Positions 17,061 to 26,387 of a stretch of DNA of 64,000 nt are shown one piece after another. The stretch's first letter is position 1, and the number at the start of each line of letters is the position of its first letter. The stretch covers positions 124,001 to 188,000 of the forward strand of contig JARWZT010000011.1 of assembly GCA_029866205.1 (NCBI GenBank), written 5' to 3'. Position numbers and translations under genes: made by a program. The notes under the pieces were generated by a model. That model was not told the origin of the DNA and did not search any database. It saw nothing but the letters and a program-made list of their open reading frames with translations. The DNA is from Rhodoferax sp. Its GTDB lineage: Bacteria; Pseudomonadota; Gammaproteobacteria; Burkholderiales; Burkholderiaceae_C.

Positions 17061-18668
17061 ATGATCAAAAAATTCATCAGCAAACTGCTGGGTCTGCCCG
17101 GCAGCGGCGGCGCGAGTGCCGGCAAACCCAATTTTGGCAAACGGGTCGAAGTGCCCGTCAGCAGCCACGCCATCGACGCCAGCTTGGTCGACGACCGTGC
17201 CATGAACGTGGTTCGTACTTTGCAAGAGGCCGGGTTTGTGGCTTACATCGTAGGCGGCGCGGTGCGGGATTTGTTGCTGGGCCTGCGCCCCAAAGATTTC
17301 GACGTGGCCACCAACGCCACGCCCGAGCAAGTCAAAGGCCTGTTTCGCAGGGCCTTCATCATCGGGCGGCGCTTTCGCATCGTGCACGTGGTCTATGGCC
17401 GGGGGCGCGAGCACGAGGTGATTGAGGTCTCCACTTTTCGAGCCTATCTTGACAATGCCGCAGCCGAACAGGTGGCGGGCAACGAGAAAACCAGCAAAAG
17501 CGAACTAGCGGGCATGAAGCACGCCGTGGATTCGACCGGTCGTGTCCTGCGCGACAACGTCTGGGGTCCGCAAGAAGAAGACGCCGTGCGGCGCGACTTC
17601 ACCATCAACGCCATGTACTACGACCCGGCTACGCAAATCGTGGTGGACTACCACAACGGCCTCAAAGACGCCAAAAACCACACCCTGCGCATGATTGGTG
17701 ATGCCGCGGTGCGTTACCGCGAAGACCCGGTCCGCATCATCCGCGCTGTGCGTTTTGGCGCCAAGCTCAGCGGCCTAGGCTTCAAGTTCGACCCCAAAAC
17801 AGCGGCGCCCATCGCCAAGTGCCTGCCACTGCTGGCCGACGTGCCTCAAAGCCGTTTGTTTGACGAGATGCTCAAGCTCCTGCAAACCGGCCACGCGCTG
17901 GCTTCGGTTGCGCAACTGCGCAAGCTGGGCTTGGAGCGCGGAATTTATCCGCTGCTGGATGTCGTGGTGGAGCGCGCCGACACACCTTTTGTGAATGCCG
18001 CCTTGCAGGACACCGATCGCCGCGTCGGCGAAGGCAAGCCAGTCGCCCCCAGCTTCTTGCTGGCCTGCGTGCTGTGGGCCGATGTACGCGATGGTTGGGC
18101 TGCTCGCCTGAACCAACGCCAGCATTCCCACCCTGCCTTGCAGGACGCCATTGACGACGTGTTCAACGCCCGCATTGGCGACGTGTCGGGCCGGGGCAAG
18201 CTCGCAGGCGACATGCGCGAGATCTGGATGATGCAGCCCCGCTTTGAAAAACGCGTGGGCAGCGCCCCCTTTGGGCTGGTTCAACAGGAGCGTTTTCGCG
18301 CTGCGTTTGATTTCATGCGGCTGCGTGCCGATATTGGCGAGGTCGACGAAGCACTGGCCGACTGGTGGCAGGAATTCAGCACTGGCGACGATCTGTTGCG
18401 TGAAGACCTGGTGGACCAGGTGCGCCAGGAAACCCAAAAACGCGCCCGCGCACCCAAGGTGCAACCTGCGCCAGCGCCCGAGGGAGTGGACCAGCGTTCC
18501 GCACCCGCCGAACGCCGCGCGGTGCCTGAAGGCAGTGCCGAGACGGCCGAGTTTGGCGAAGAGACGCCTCGTCCGAAACGCCGTCGCCGCCGTCGCTCGG
18601 GTACGAGTGGCAGTGGGGAAGGCGGCGAGGGCGCTGCTGCCCCCCGCAGTGACCCATCCACCGACTGA
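17061..18668 (+). CDS. pcnB: Poly(A) polymerase I
   Basis: Adds 3' poly(A) tails that mark RNAs for decay. The protein of 535 residues starts MIKKFISKLLGLPGSG. The nucleotidyltransferase core has YIVGGAVRDLLLGLRPKDFD (about 60-79) with the metal-binding DFD. RRDFTINAMYYD and the RNA-binding YREDPVRIIRAVRFGAKL follow. The C-terminal tail is long, low-complexity and strongly basic (RPKRRRRRRSG and further Gly/Ser/Glu repeats), typical of RNA-binding tails in betaproteobacterial PcnB. The lack of specificity residues for CCA addition was not checked, so a CCA-adding relative cannot be strictly excluded, but length and tail favour PcnB. folK follows in the usual order. Confidence 0.93.
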   Translation: MIKKFISKLLGLPGSGGASAGKPNFGKRVEVPVSSHAIDASLVDDRAMNVVRTLQEAGFVAYIVGGAVRDLLLGLRPKDFDVATNATPEQVKGLFRRAFIIGRRFRIVHVVYGRGREHEVIEVSTFRAYLDNAAAEQVAGNEKTSKSELAGMKHAVDSTGRVLRDNVWGPQEEDAVRRDFTINAMYYDPATQIVVDYHNGLKDAKNHTLRMIGDAAVRYREDPVRIIRAVRFGAKLSGLGFKFDPKTAAPIAKCLPLLADVPQSRLFDEMLKLLQTGHALASVAQLRKLGLERGIYPLLDVVVERADTPFVNAALQDTDRRVGEGKPVAPSFLLACVLWADVRDGWAARLNQRQHSHPALQDAIDDVFNARIGDVSGRGKLAGDMREIWMMQPRFEKRVGSAPFGLVQQERFRAAFDFMRLRADIGEVDEALADWWQEFSTGDDLLREDLVDQVRQETQKRARAPKVQPAPAPEGVDQRSAPAERRAVPEGSAETAEFGEETPRPKRRRRRRSGTSGSGEGGEGAAAPRSDPSTD

Positions 18669-18693
18669 TCACTTGCCACAGCAAGTCCCGGGC

Positions 18694-19164
18694 ATGCGCG
18701 AGAGCGTGATCGCCACCATCGGCCTGGGAGCAAACCTGGGCGATGCGCCCGCTACCGTGCGGGCTGCCATTGCCGCTATCGCCGCCTTGCCGCAAACCGC
18801 GTTGGTGCGCGCCTCACGCTTGTATTCCAGTGCGCCCGTCGATTCCAGTGGGCCAGATTACGTGAATGCGGTGGTACAGGTCGGCACCGGCCTGAGTGCG
18901 CCCGCGCTGCTGGCGCAATTGCAAAACATAGAGACCGCTGCCGGACGCGAGCGCCCCTACCGCAACGCCCCGCGCACCCTGGACTTGGATGTACTCTTGT
19001 ACGGCGACGCCCAAATCAGCAGTCCCCCGCTCACCGTACCGCACCCGCGCATGTGGCAGCGCGCCTTTGTGTTGCGGCCTCTCGCGGAAATTGCGCCGGC
19101 CTTGGTGAGTCCAGCCGCGCTGACCGCCGTGCAAGACCAGATGCTCCATGCCCTTGAGAATTAA
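18694..19164 (+). CDS. folK: 2-amino-4-hydroxy-6-hydroxymethyldihydropteridine pyrophosphokinase
   Basis: Transfers pyrophosphate from ATP to the pterin in folate synthesis. The protein of 156 residues starts at ATG 18694 (MRESVIATIGLGANLGD), 25 bases after pcnB. The LGANLGD start, the substrate loop YSSAPVDSSGPDYVNAVVQV, the HPPK signature RNAPRTLDLDVLLYG (metal Asp pair in DLD) and HPRMWQRAFVLRPLAEIAP are all present. pcnB-folK is a common order in this group. The stop is followed directly by a short sequence that may be a mobile-element scar (see 19163-19182). Confidence 0.94.
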   Translation: MRESVIATIGLGANLGDAPATVRAAIAAIAALPQTALVRASRLYSSAPVDSSGPDYVNAVVQVGTGLSAPALLAQLQNIETAAGRERPYRNAPRTLDLDVLLYGDAQISSPPLTVPHPRMWQRAFVLRPLAEIAPALVSPAALTAVQDQMLHALEN

Positions 19165-19182
19165 TTGGAATCTGACCCCCAT
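19163..19182. repeat. Possible repeat/mobile-element scar
   Basis: The 20-base sequence here, AATTGGAATCTGACCCCCAT, sits between folK and the next gene. From memory, AATTNGAATCTGACCCC-like strings recur at the ends of small repeats or transposase-associated elements in proteobacteria. There is only one copy in this window, so this is a weak call. Confidence 0.25.
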
Positions 19183-19194
19183 TTGCCATTAGCT

Positions 19195-20127
19195 ATGACT
19201 TCACATTCCCCCCTTTTTACGCCTCTGGGGCCGGCACTCAGTGGGGCCCACACGGTTTTGGGTACGTCGGCAGGCGATATCAGCCTGTACCGGGCGCAAC
19301 CTGAGGGTGGGGCCGACGGTGCGCCCGCTCTATTGCTGATTCACAGCGTGAATGCCGCAGCGTCGGCGGCTGAGGTGGCGCCTCTTTATGCGCACTACGG
19401 CACACGGCGCCCCGTGGTGGCCATGGAATTGCCGGGCTATGGTTTGTCGGACCGCAGTGACCGGCCCTACACACTGCGTTTGATGACCGACGCGGTGCAC
19501 GCGGTCGTTGCGCACCTGCGTGCAACCCAGGGAGGCACCCCGGTGGATGTGTTGGCGGTGTCCTTGGCCTGCGAATTTGCGGCGCGCGCCGCCGTAGAGG
19601 CGCCGACCAGCATCGCGCGCCTGGCATGCGTCAGCCCAACAGGGTTCAGCGGAAAACGCCGCCACTACGGCCCGCCCGGCGGTCACCGGGGTCTGGCCTG
19701 GTTGCATCGCGTGGTCAGCCATCCGGCGTGGGCGCAGGGCTTGTTCGACCTGCTGACGCGCCCCGGCGTGGTGCGTTACTTCTTAAAGCGGACGTGGGGC
19801 GCCCCGCTGGTTGACGAAAATCTGTGGCGCTACTGCGTGCAAACCGCGCGCCATCCCGGCGCCCGCCATGCGCCCCTGTACTTTTTGGCGGCCCATTTGT
19901 TCAGTGCGGATGTCAATGCCGTCTACGAGGCGTTGGACTGCCCGGTATGGATGTCCATGGCCACGCGCGGCGACTTTACCGATTACCAAGGCCGCGACAC
20001 CGTACAAGGCCGCGCAAACTGGCGCATCCACCAAGTCGAGGGCGGTGCTTTGCCGTATTTTGAAGACCTGAACCGCTTCGCAACACTGCTGGACCCGTTT
20101 TGGAGCGCGCCAGTTCAGGTGGCCTAG
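19195..20127 (+). CDS. Alpha/beta-hydrolase fold protein with an unusual active site
   Basis: Protein of 310 residues starting at ATG 19195 (MTSHSPLF); an in-frame TTG at 19165 is less likely. The fold is visible from LLLIHSVNAAASAAEV (oxyanion region), VVAMELPGYGLSDRSDRPYT and the nucleophile elbow. The elbow reads LAVSLACEF instead of GxSxG, and where a catalytic His is usually followed by LPHxE the sequence is GGALPYFED, so the His seems replaced. It may be catalytically weak, or may use another His. It has no signal peptide and converges with the enolase-superfamily gene with a 19-base gap. Function unknown. Confidence 0.75.
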   Translation: MTSHSPLFTPLGPALSGAHTVLGTSAGDISLYRAQPEGGADGAPALLLIHSVNAAASAAEVAPLYAHYGTRRPVVAMELPGYGLSDRSDRPYTLRLMTDAVHAVVAHLRATQGGTPVDVLAVSLACEFAARAAVEAPTSIARLACVSPTGFSGKRRHYGPPGGHRGLAWLHRVVSHPAWAQGLFDLLTRPGVVRYFLKRTWGAPLVDENLWRYCVQTARHPGARHAPLYFLAAHLFSADVNAVYEALDCPVWMSMATRGDFTDYQGRDTVQGRANWRIHQVEGGALPYFEDLNRFATLLDPFWSAPVQVA

Positions 20128-20146
20128 CAAGGCCGCGCAAATTCCC

Positions 20147-21337
20147 TCAAACGCCGATCGGCTCGTGCGTCATGTCCAGGTGCAGCATGGTGCCGGTGTA
20201 GGGGTGGGCACGGGCCACGTCTTCGTCGAGCTCGACTCCCAGTCCTGGGGCCGTGGGTGGAATGATGTAGCCGTCTTGCCAGGCAATGGGCTTTTTCAGG
20301 ATCTGGCTGTGAAACCCCTGCCAGTCCAAAATACTTTCCTGGATCAGGAAGTTGGGGCTGCAGGTCGCCAGCTGGATGTTGGCGGCGCCCACCACCGGAC
20401 CACAATACAGGTGCGGTGCGATTTGCACGTGGTACGCCTCCGCCATCGAGGCGATTTTCTTGCCCTCCAGAATGCCGCCCACACGGCCCAGGTTCATCTG
20501 CAAAATGGCGGCGGCGCCTTCTTCCAGCACGCGCACAAACTCCCACTTGGTGGTCAGACGCTCGCCGCAGGCCACCGGAATGGTGGTGCCGCGTGCGACC
20601 TTGCCCATTTCACGCTGGTTGTCTGGCGGAATGGGCTCTTCAAACCACAGGGGATCGTATTTTTCAAGGCGGCGTGCCAGGCGGATCGCACCGGCCGCGC
20701 TCATCTGCCCGTGCGTGCCAAACAGCAAGTCCGCCTGGGTGCCCACGGCTTCACGCAGCATGCGGCAAAAGGTCTCGGAGCGGTCGAGCTCGGTGAGTGA
20801 CAACTGGCGGCCGTCGTAAATGGAGTAGGGACCGGCCGGGTCAAACTTCAGGGCTGTGAAGCCCATCTTCAGGTACTCCGCGGCGCGCTCGGCGGCCAGT
20901 ACCGGGTCGGCATAGACATTGGTTTTGTCGCCGTCCTTGGGGTAAATATAGGTGTAGCTGCGCAGTTTTTCGTGGACTTGGCCGCCCAACAGCTTGTAGA
21001 CGGGCTTGTTGACGTCCTTGCCCACAATGTCCCAGCAGGCCATCTCGATGCCGCTCAGGATACCCATGGTCGAGATGTCAGGCCGCTGGATAAAGCCGCT
21101 GCCGTAGACGCTGCGCCAGATGCGCTCGGTGTCATAGGGGTCTTTGCCGATCACGCAACGCTCCACCACGTCTTTCACCATCTGCTCCACCACCCTGGGG
21201 TGGTAGGGCAGGCTGTAGACCTCGCCCAGACCTTCAATGCCCTCGTCGGTGATGAGCTTCAAAAAGACAAAGTAGCGTCCGCCAAAGCCGGGTGGCGGAT
21301 TGCCTACGACAAAGGTTTTTACGTCGGTAATTTTCAT
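20147..21337 (-). CDS. Enolase-superfamily enzyme, galactonate-dehydratase-like (last gene of operon)
   Basis: Protein of 396 residues related to acid-sugar dehydratases of the mandelate racemase group. Visible features are GLGEVYSLPYHPRVV, GIEMACWDIVGKDVNKPVYKLLGG in pieces, WFEEPIPPDN and ACGERLTTKWEF (second and third metal-ligand Glu) and the catalytic-type His in APHLYCGPVV. Where GalD-type enzymes have DFHG the sequence is FGTHGQ, so the first metal Asp looks like Gly; homologues with this GTHGQ form exist in memory, so it may define a subgroup. It is the most distal gene of the minus-strand operon that starts at 28013, 41 bases after the aldehyde dehydrogenase stop side. The reaction is not assignable. 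Confidence 0.82.
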   Translation of the reverse strand: MKITDVKTFVVGNPPPGFGGRYFVFLKLITDEGIEGLGEVYSLPYHPRVVEQMVKDVVERCVIGKDPYDTERIWRSVYGSGFIQRPDISTMGILSGIEMACWDIVGKDVNKPVYKLLGGQVHEKLRSYTYIYPKDGDKTNVYADPVLAAERAAEYLKMGFTALKFDPAGPYSIYDGRQLSLTELDRSETFCRMLREAVGTQADLLFGTHGQMSAAGAIRLARRLEKYDPLWFEEPIPPDNQREMGKVARGTTIPVACGERLTTKWEFVRVLEEGAAAILQMNLGRVGGILEGKKIASMAEAYHVQIAPHLYCGPVVGAANIQLATCSPNFLIQESILDWQGFHSQILKKPIAWQDGYIIPPTAPGLGVELDEDVARAHPYTGTMLHLDMTHEPIGV

Positions 21338-21378
21338 GGGGGTCTCCGCTTATTGTTGTGGTGGCAGACGTTGGGACT

Positions 21379-22812
21379 TCAGGTCGCGCTGTTGATGACT
21401 TTGTATTCGAGGTAGTCCTGCAAGCCAAAACGTCCCCATTCGCGGCCGTTGCCGCTTTGCTTGAAGCCGCCAAAGGGCGAGCAATAGTCTTGACCGGTGC
21501 CGTTGATGGACACCGTACCCGCCCGCAAGCGCCGCGCCACGCGCTTGGCGCGCGCCACGTCGGCGCACTGAATGTAGGCAGCCAGACCGTAGGGCGTGTC
21601 GTTGGCAATGGCGATGGCGTCTTCTTCGGTGTCAAAGGGGATCATTACCAGCACCGGGCCAAACACCTCTTCGCGGGCAATGCGCATCTGGTTGTTCACG
21701 TCGGCAAACACGGTGGGGCGGGCGTAAAAGCCTTTCTCAAACCCCTCAGGGCGACCCAGGCCGCCGCAAAGCAGTCGCGCACCCTCGTCGATGCCGATCT
21801 GGATGTAGCGCTGCACGGTGTCAAATTGCCGCTTGGATGCCAACGGGCCAATGCCGTCGCCTTTGTCGGCCGGGTGAATCACCTTGACGGCAGCACCAGC
21901 TTGCGCCGCATATTCCACCGCCTGCGCATAGACCGAACGTTCCACCAGCAAACGGGTGGGCGCGTTGCAGCTTTGGCCGGTGTTGCTCATGCATTTGTTG
22001 ACGCTCCAGCGCACCGCCTTGTCGACCTTGGAGTCGGCAAAAATAATGTTGGGCGACTTGCCACCCAGCTCTTGCACCACGCGCTTGACGGTATCTGCCG
22101 CATGCTTGGCCACAGAAATTCCCGCCGCCGTGGATCCAGTAAACGACACCAAATCGACATCGGGGTGGCTGCTGAGCACTGGGCCAATCAGTGGGCCGTC
22201 GCCGTAAATCAGGTTGAACACCCCGGCCGGGTAACCGGCCTCTTGCACAAATTCGGCCACCAGCTTGGCCGACAAAGGTGCGTATTCACTGGGCTTGAGC
22301 ACCACGGTGCAGCCCGCCAGCAGCGCGGGCGCGAGCTTGGAGACGATTTGGTTGAGCGGCCAGTTCCAGGGGGTGATCAGCACGCACACGCCGATCGGCT
22401 CGCACACCAGGTCGCCGTTGGGGCCGCTGCGGGTCTCCCAAGGGTAGTCTTTGGCGGCTTCCAAAGTGGCCTTGATGTGGCCCGTGCCGCATTCGGCTTG
22501 GGCGTCATAGGCCCAGTCCCAAGGCGCGCCCATTTCGGTGCTCAGGGCCTGCGCCATTTCCGTATAGCGACGCTCAAAGGCGGCTTGCAGCTTTTGCAGC
22601 AATTCAGTGCGGTACGCCAAGCTGGTTTGGCTGAACCCGTCGAACGCGCGGCGGGCGGCGGCTACGGCACGGTGCGCGTCCTCCGCGCTGCCCATCATTA
22701 CCTCGCCCACCACGGACTCGTCGCCGGGGCTGACCACCGGGTGCACCGTGTGCGCGCCCAAAGGCTCGACCCAGACGCCGTCAATGTAAAAGTTGCAATG
22801 TGTCATGGTCAT
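21379..22812 (-). CDS. Aldehyde dehydrogenase family protein
   Basis: NAD(P)+-dependent oxidation of an aldehyde to an acid. I used ATG 22812 (MTMTHCNFYIDG), which follows GGGAG by 5-6 bases; ATG 22806 is possible. This gives 477 residues. Landmarks are ITPWNWPLNQIV, the FTGSTAAGIS loop, the general-base Glu in QELGGKSPN and the catalytic Cys in NTGQSCNAPTR, and the C-terminal FGGFKQSGNGREWG. It resembles ALDHs used on amine- or alcohol-derived aldehydes, but the substrate is open. It is 27 bases after a second ALDH in the same operon, so the pathway may oxidise two different aldehydes or two ends of one molecule. Confidence 0.92.
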   Translation of the reverse strand: MTMTHCNFYIDGVWVEPLGAHTVHPVVSPGDESVVGEVMMGSAEDAHRAVAAARRAFDGFSQTSLAYRTELLQKLQAAFERRYTEMAQALSTEMGAPWDWAYDAQAECGTGHIKATLEAAKDYPWETRSGPNGDLVCEPIGVCVLITPWNWPLNQIVSKLAPALLAGCTVVLKPSEYAPLSAKLVAEFVQEAGYPAGVFNLIYGDGPLIGPVLSSHPDVDLVSFTGSTAAGISVAKHAADTVKRVVQELGGKSPNIIFADSKVDKAVRWSVNKCMSNTGQSCNAPTRLLVERSVYAQAVEYAAQAGAAVKVIHPADKGDGIGPLASKRQFDTVQRYIQIGIDEGARLLCGGLGRPEGFEKGFYARPTVFADVNNQMRIAREEVFGPVLVMIPFDTEEDAIAIANDTPYGLAAYIQCADVARAKRVARRLRAGTVSINGTGQDYCSPFGGFKQSGNGREWGRFGLQDYLEYKVINSAT

Positions 22813-22839
22813 TTTTACTCCCAAAAAGCGATTTTTCGT

Positions 22840-24342
22840 TCAAGCCAGGTTGATCCAGGTGGATTTGGTTTGCAGGTAGGACAGCAGACTGTCCTTGTAT
22901 TTGTCACGCGAATTGCCGCTTTGTTTGTAGCCGCCAAAGGGCTGCGTCATGTCGCCGTCGCCAAAGCAGTTGACCCAAACCACGCCGGCCTGCAACGCCG
23001 CACCCATGCGGTGGGCTGTTTTGAGGTCGGCGGTCCAGACGCTGGCCGCCAGACCGTAGACCGAGTCGTTGGCCAGGGCGATGGCTTCGGCTTCGGTGTC
23101 AAAGGCTTGCACAGAGGCCACCGGACCAAAAGTCTCCTCTTGCACGATCGCCATGTCCTGGCGCACGTGCGTGAACAGTGTGGGCGCCACATAAGCACCG
23201 GCCGCGTTCAGGCCTGCTGCCAATGCCGGTAGCACCTGGGTCGCGCCTTGCTCCAGCGCGCGGCTGATGCGGGCTTGCACATTGGCGCGCTGCGCCTGGC
23301 TCACCAGCGGGCCCATGGTGGTGGCTGGGTCCAGCGGGTCGCCCGGCTGGTACAGGGTGGCGGCGCGCTCGACAAAGCGCGCCACAAAGCGGTCATGCAG
23401 GGAGCGGTGCACCAGCAGGCGCGAGCCCGCATTGCAGACTTGGCCGGCGTTGTCCAAAATGCCACCGATCGCGCGGTCTACCGCCGCGTCAAAGTCGTAG
23501 AGGTCGGGCATGAAGATTTGCGGGCTTTTGCCACCGGTCTCCAGCGCCACGCGCTTCATATTGCTTTGGCCCGCATAGCCCAGCAGCAGCTTGCCCACGG
23601 CGGTGGAGCCTGTGAAGGTGATCTTGTCCACGTCCATGTGCAGCGCCAGCGCTTTGCCCGCCTCGGCGCCCATGCCGTTAACCACATTGAACACCCCTGC
23701 CGGCCCACCCGCGTCCACAAACAACTGCGCCAGGCGAGTGCAGGTCAGCGGTGCCTGTTCGGCGGGTTTGAGGACGACGCAGTTGCCCGCCGCCAAGATG
23801 GGCGCGAGCTTCCAGACCGCCATCAGCATGGGGTAGTTCCAGGGCGTAATGGCACCCACCACCCCCAGCGGCTCGTGCGTGATGGTGTGCAGCGCACTGG
23901 GGTCGGTGTGGGTGACAGCACCCTCGATCTTGTCAATGCATTCGGCAAAATAGCGAATGGTCTTGAGCACCTCGGGCAGGTCGATGTTGAACATGTCCGA
24001 AATCGGTTTGCCCATGTCCAGCGTTTCCAAAAGCGCCAACTCTTCGCTGTGCGCCTCCACCAGATCAGCCCATTTGAGCAACACCGCCGCGCGGGTCCGT
24101 GGCGCTTGCTTGGCCCAGCGGCCATCGCGCCATGCTGCAAGGCAGGATGCCACGGCCCGGTCCACGTCGGCCGCCTGGCCGCGCGCCATGCGGGCCAGCA
24201 GCGCGCCGGTGGCCGGGTTGATGCAGTCAAAGGTCTCGTTTGAGAGTGCCGCCACGTACTGGCCTTCAATAAACAGGCCTGTGGCAATGTCGAGCCGTGC
24301 GGCGCGTGCTTGCCAGGCTGGGTGGGTCAGGGCGGCGGTCAT
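22840..24342 (-). CDS. Aldehyde dehydrogenase, PuuC/betaine-aldehyde-dehydrogenase-like
   Basis: Protein of 500 residues from ATG 24342 (MTAALTHPAWQARA); an upstream TTG would add five residues. It has the ALDH landmarks ITPWNYPMLMAVWKLAP, FTGSTAVGK, the Glu in ALETGGKSPQ and the Cys in NAGQVCNAGSR, then VNCFGDGDMTQPFGGYKQSG. The ETGG variant and overall pattern are like gamma-glutamylaminobutanal dehydrogenase (PuuC). No glutamylpolyamine genes are nearby, so PuuC function should not be assumed. It lies between the HIBADH-like gene and a second ALDH in the operon. Confidence 0.92.
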   Translation of the reverse strand: MTAALTHPAWQARAARLDIATGLFIEGQYVAALSNETFDCINPATGALLARMARGQAADVDRAVASCLAAWRDGRWAKQAPRTRAAVLLKWADLVEAHSEELALLETLDMGKPISDMFNIDLPEVLKTIRYFAECIDKIEGAVTHTDPSALHTITHEPLGVVGAITPWNYPMLMAVWKLAPILAAGNCVVLKPAEQAPLTCTRLAQLFVDAGGPAGVFNVVNGMGAEAGKALALHMDVDKITFTGSTAVGKLLLGYAGQSNMKRVALETGGKSPQIFMPDLYDFDAAVDRAIGGILDNAGQVCNAGSRLLVHRSLHDRFVARFVERAATLYQPGDPLDPATTMGPLVSQAQRANVQARISRALEQGATQVLPALAAGLNAAGAYVAPTLFTHVRQDMAIVQEETFGPVASVQAFDTEAEAIALANDSVYGLAASVWTADLKTAHRMGAALQAGVVWVNCFGDGDMTQPFGGYKQSGNSRDKYKDSLLSYLQTKSTWINLA

Positions 24343-24375
24343 GGTGGGGCCTTGCAATAAGTGGGCTTGGGGCGC

Positions 24376-25305
24376 TTATTCAGCGACCAGCTCGGTGGGG
24401 TAGCCTGGGGCGCGCAACTCCAGGCCACAAGCGGCTTCAATCATGCGCACCACTTCAGGCGACTGGGCCTGGCTGCCATAGAGGCCGCGTGCGCGACGGA
24501 AGATTTGCTGCGCCATGCTGCCCAGCTCCAATGGCACGCCAATTTTTTCGGCAATGCCGTTGACCAGACCCAAGTCTTTGCAGGCCAAGTCCATGGTGAA
24601 TTTGACGTTGTAGCTGCCGGAGAGCACCAGCTTGGACTCGGTCTCGTGCACAAAGCTGTTGCCTGAGCTGGCGCGAATCGCACGGTAGGTTGCATCCGGG
24701 TCCACGCCGAATTTAGCGGGCAGCATCATGGCTTCGCCGGCAGCAATCAGGTGAATGAAAGCCAGCATGTTGGTGACCACCTTAACGACCGACGCGTTGC
24801 CCATCTTCCCCATGTAGATGATCTCGCCACCCATGGTGCTCAGGATGTCCTGAACGCGTTCAAAGGTGGATTGTTCGCCACCCACCAGCACGGTGATTTC
24901 GCCTGAATTGGCCAGATGTACGCCGCCGGTCACCGGGCATTCCAGCACGGTGATGCCTTTGCTGGCCGCCACATCAGCCAGGCGCAGCAGGTCTTCCATG
25001 TCGGTCGTGCTCATCTCAATCCAGGTGCCACCGCTTTTGAGGTTGTCAAAGACGCCACCAGCACCTTCCACCACTTTGCGCGAAATGGCGGGCGATGGCA
25101 ACACGGTAATCACCACATCGGCATCGCGGCAGGTGCCCGCCACGTCATCCGACCAGGTGGCGCCGCCATCGAGCAAGCGTTTGGCCAGGTCTTTGTTGAG
25201 GTCGTTCACTGTGACCGGATAGCCCGCCTTGACCAGGTTGTTGCACAGGCCTTCGCCCAAGGCACCCAGGCCGATAAATCCAATGCGAAGTTTTTGCGCG
25301 CTCAT
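24376..25305 (-). CDS. NAD(P)-dependent beta-hydroxyacid dehydrogenase (3-hydroxyisobutyrate dehydrogenase-like)
   Basis: Oxidises a 3-hydroxy acid to a semialdehyde or keto form. The protein of 309 residues has the Rossmann loop GFIGLGALGEGLCNNL (about 9-24), the substrate loop LECPVTGGVHLANSGEITVLVGG, the catalytic Lys region MGNASVVKVVTNML and the C-terminal helical domain with ACKDLGLVNGIAEKIGVPL. Within this operon it could act on a hydroxy acid while the adjacent ALDHs take the semialdehyde, as in valine or hydroxypropionate degradation. That is inference. Spacing to the next operon gene is 33 bases. Confidence 0.88.
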   Translation of the reverse strand: MSAQKLRIGFIGLGALGEGLCNNLVKAGYPVTVNDLNKDLAKRLLDGGATWSDDVAGTCRDADVVITVLPSPAISRKVVEGAGGVFDNLKSGGTWIEMSTTDMEDLLRLADVAASKGITVLECPVTGGVHLANSGEITVLVGGEQSTFERVQDILSTMGGEIIYMGKMGNASVVKVVTNMLAFIHLIAAGEAMMLPAKFGVDPDATYRAIRASSGNSFVHETESKLVLSGSYNVKFTMDLACKDLGLVNGIAEKIGVPLELGSMAQQIFRRARGLYGSQAQSPEVVRMIEAACGLELRAPGYPTELVAE

Positions 25306-25348
25306 GCTGTGTCCTTGTATTTTGAAAAGTTAAAAAAGCGAAAAATAG

Positions 25349-26338
25349 TTAACGGTTGACGTCCACCACCACGCGGCCGCGTGAGGTACCCGCCATAAAG
25401 TCTTTGGCCAAGGCCATGACTTCGCCCAAGCCCGCAATGCGCTGCATCTGCGCTTGGGCGGGTGCGGCAAATTCGCTGGCCAGGCGTTGCCATGCCGCCA
25501 TCCGGCGGTCTTTGGGGCACATCACTGAGTCCACGCCCAACAACCGCACACCACGCAGGATAAAAGGCATGACGGTGGTCTCCAGTCCAAAGCCGCCCGC
25601 CAGTCCGCAAGCGGCCACGGCGCCCCCGTAATCCATTTCACTGAGCACGCGGGCCAGCACGGTGCCGCCCACCACGTCGACCGCGCCTTGCCAGCGCTGG
25701 CTGCCCAAGGGGGCGGGCTTTTCTTTCCACTCGGGGCCACCGATCACGTCTTTGGCGCCCAGGCCCATCAAATAGTCACGGTTCTCGTCGGGGCGTTGGC
25801 TTAGCGCAGTCACTTCATAGCCCAGGCCCGCCAGCAGACTGATGGCGACGCTGCCCACGCCGCCGTTGGCACCCGTAACCAAGATCTTGCCGTGGTGCAC
25901 GCCGGCGTCTTGCAGCGCCATGACGCAGAGCATGGCCGTGAGGCCGGCGGTGCCAATCGCCATAGCGCTTTCGCTGCTCAAGCCTGCGGGCAGGGGAACC
26001 AGCCACTCGGCCTTGACGCGCTGCATCTGGCTGTAGCCGCCCCAAAATCGCTCGCCCACGCTCCAACCGGTGAGCACGACCTTGTCGCCAGCCTGGTAAT
26101 CGGCGCTGCTGGACTCGACCACCGTGCCCGCAAAGTCAATGCCCGGCACCATGGGAAAGCTTCGGATGATCTTGCCGGTGCCTGTCAGCGCCATGGCGTC
26201 TTTGTAGTTGATGCTGGAGTAGTCAATCGCCACCAGCACCTCGCCGGCAGGCAAGTCGGCTACGGTGAGGTTTTTGAGCTGGGGCACCGGTTTGCCCTCG
26301 ACTTGGTCAACAACAATGGCTTGAAAGGTGGTGGTCAT
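25349..26338 (-). CDS. MDR family oxidoreductase, acrylyl-CoA reductase (AcuI/YhdH)-like
   Basis: Zinc-free medium-chain reductase of 329 residues that uses NADPH to reduce the double bond of acryloyl-CoA or related compounds. The N-terminal part has [19 protein letters not shown] and [15 protein letters not shown]; the cofactor loop is [23 protein letters not shown]. The C-terminal end (GRVVVDVNR) matches the AcuI/YhdH pattern. In an operon with a hydroxyacid dehydrogenase and semialdehyde dehydrogenases, a 3-hydroxypropionate/acrylate-type route is conceivable, but an acyl-CoA synthetase is not in the operon. Confidence 0.88.
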   Translation of the reverse strand: MTTTFQAIVVDQVEGKPVPQLKNLTVADLPAGEVLVAIDYSSINYKDAMALTGTGKIIRSFPMVPGIDFAGTVVESSSADYQAGDKVVLTGWSVGERFWGGYSQMQRVKAEWLVPLPAGLSSESAMAIGTAGLTAMLCVMALQDAGVHHGKILVTGANGGVGSVAISLLAGLGYEVTALSQRPDENRDYLMGLGAKDVIGGPEWKEKPAPLGSQRWQGAVDVVGGTVLARVLSEMDYGGAVAACGLAGGFGLETTVMPFILRGVRLLGVDSVMCPKDRRMAAWQRLASEFAAPAQAQMQRIAGLGEVMALAKDFMAGTSRGRVVVDVNR

Positions 26339-26387
26339 GGAGATTTGAAATAAAAGTGGGAGTTCAATTAAACGACACCGGGCTTTT

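Noticed and set aside
21358-23232. Plus-strand open frame of 624 residues over the two aldehyde dehydrogenases
   Set aside because: Antisense shadow of two genes with full catalytic motifs.
22840-24342. Putrescine degradation (Puu) locus
   Set aside because: Only one PuuC-like ALDH is present; no glutamylputrescine synthetase, oxidase or hydrolase is nearby.
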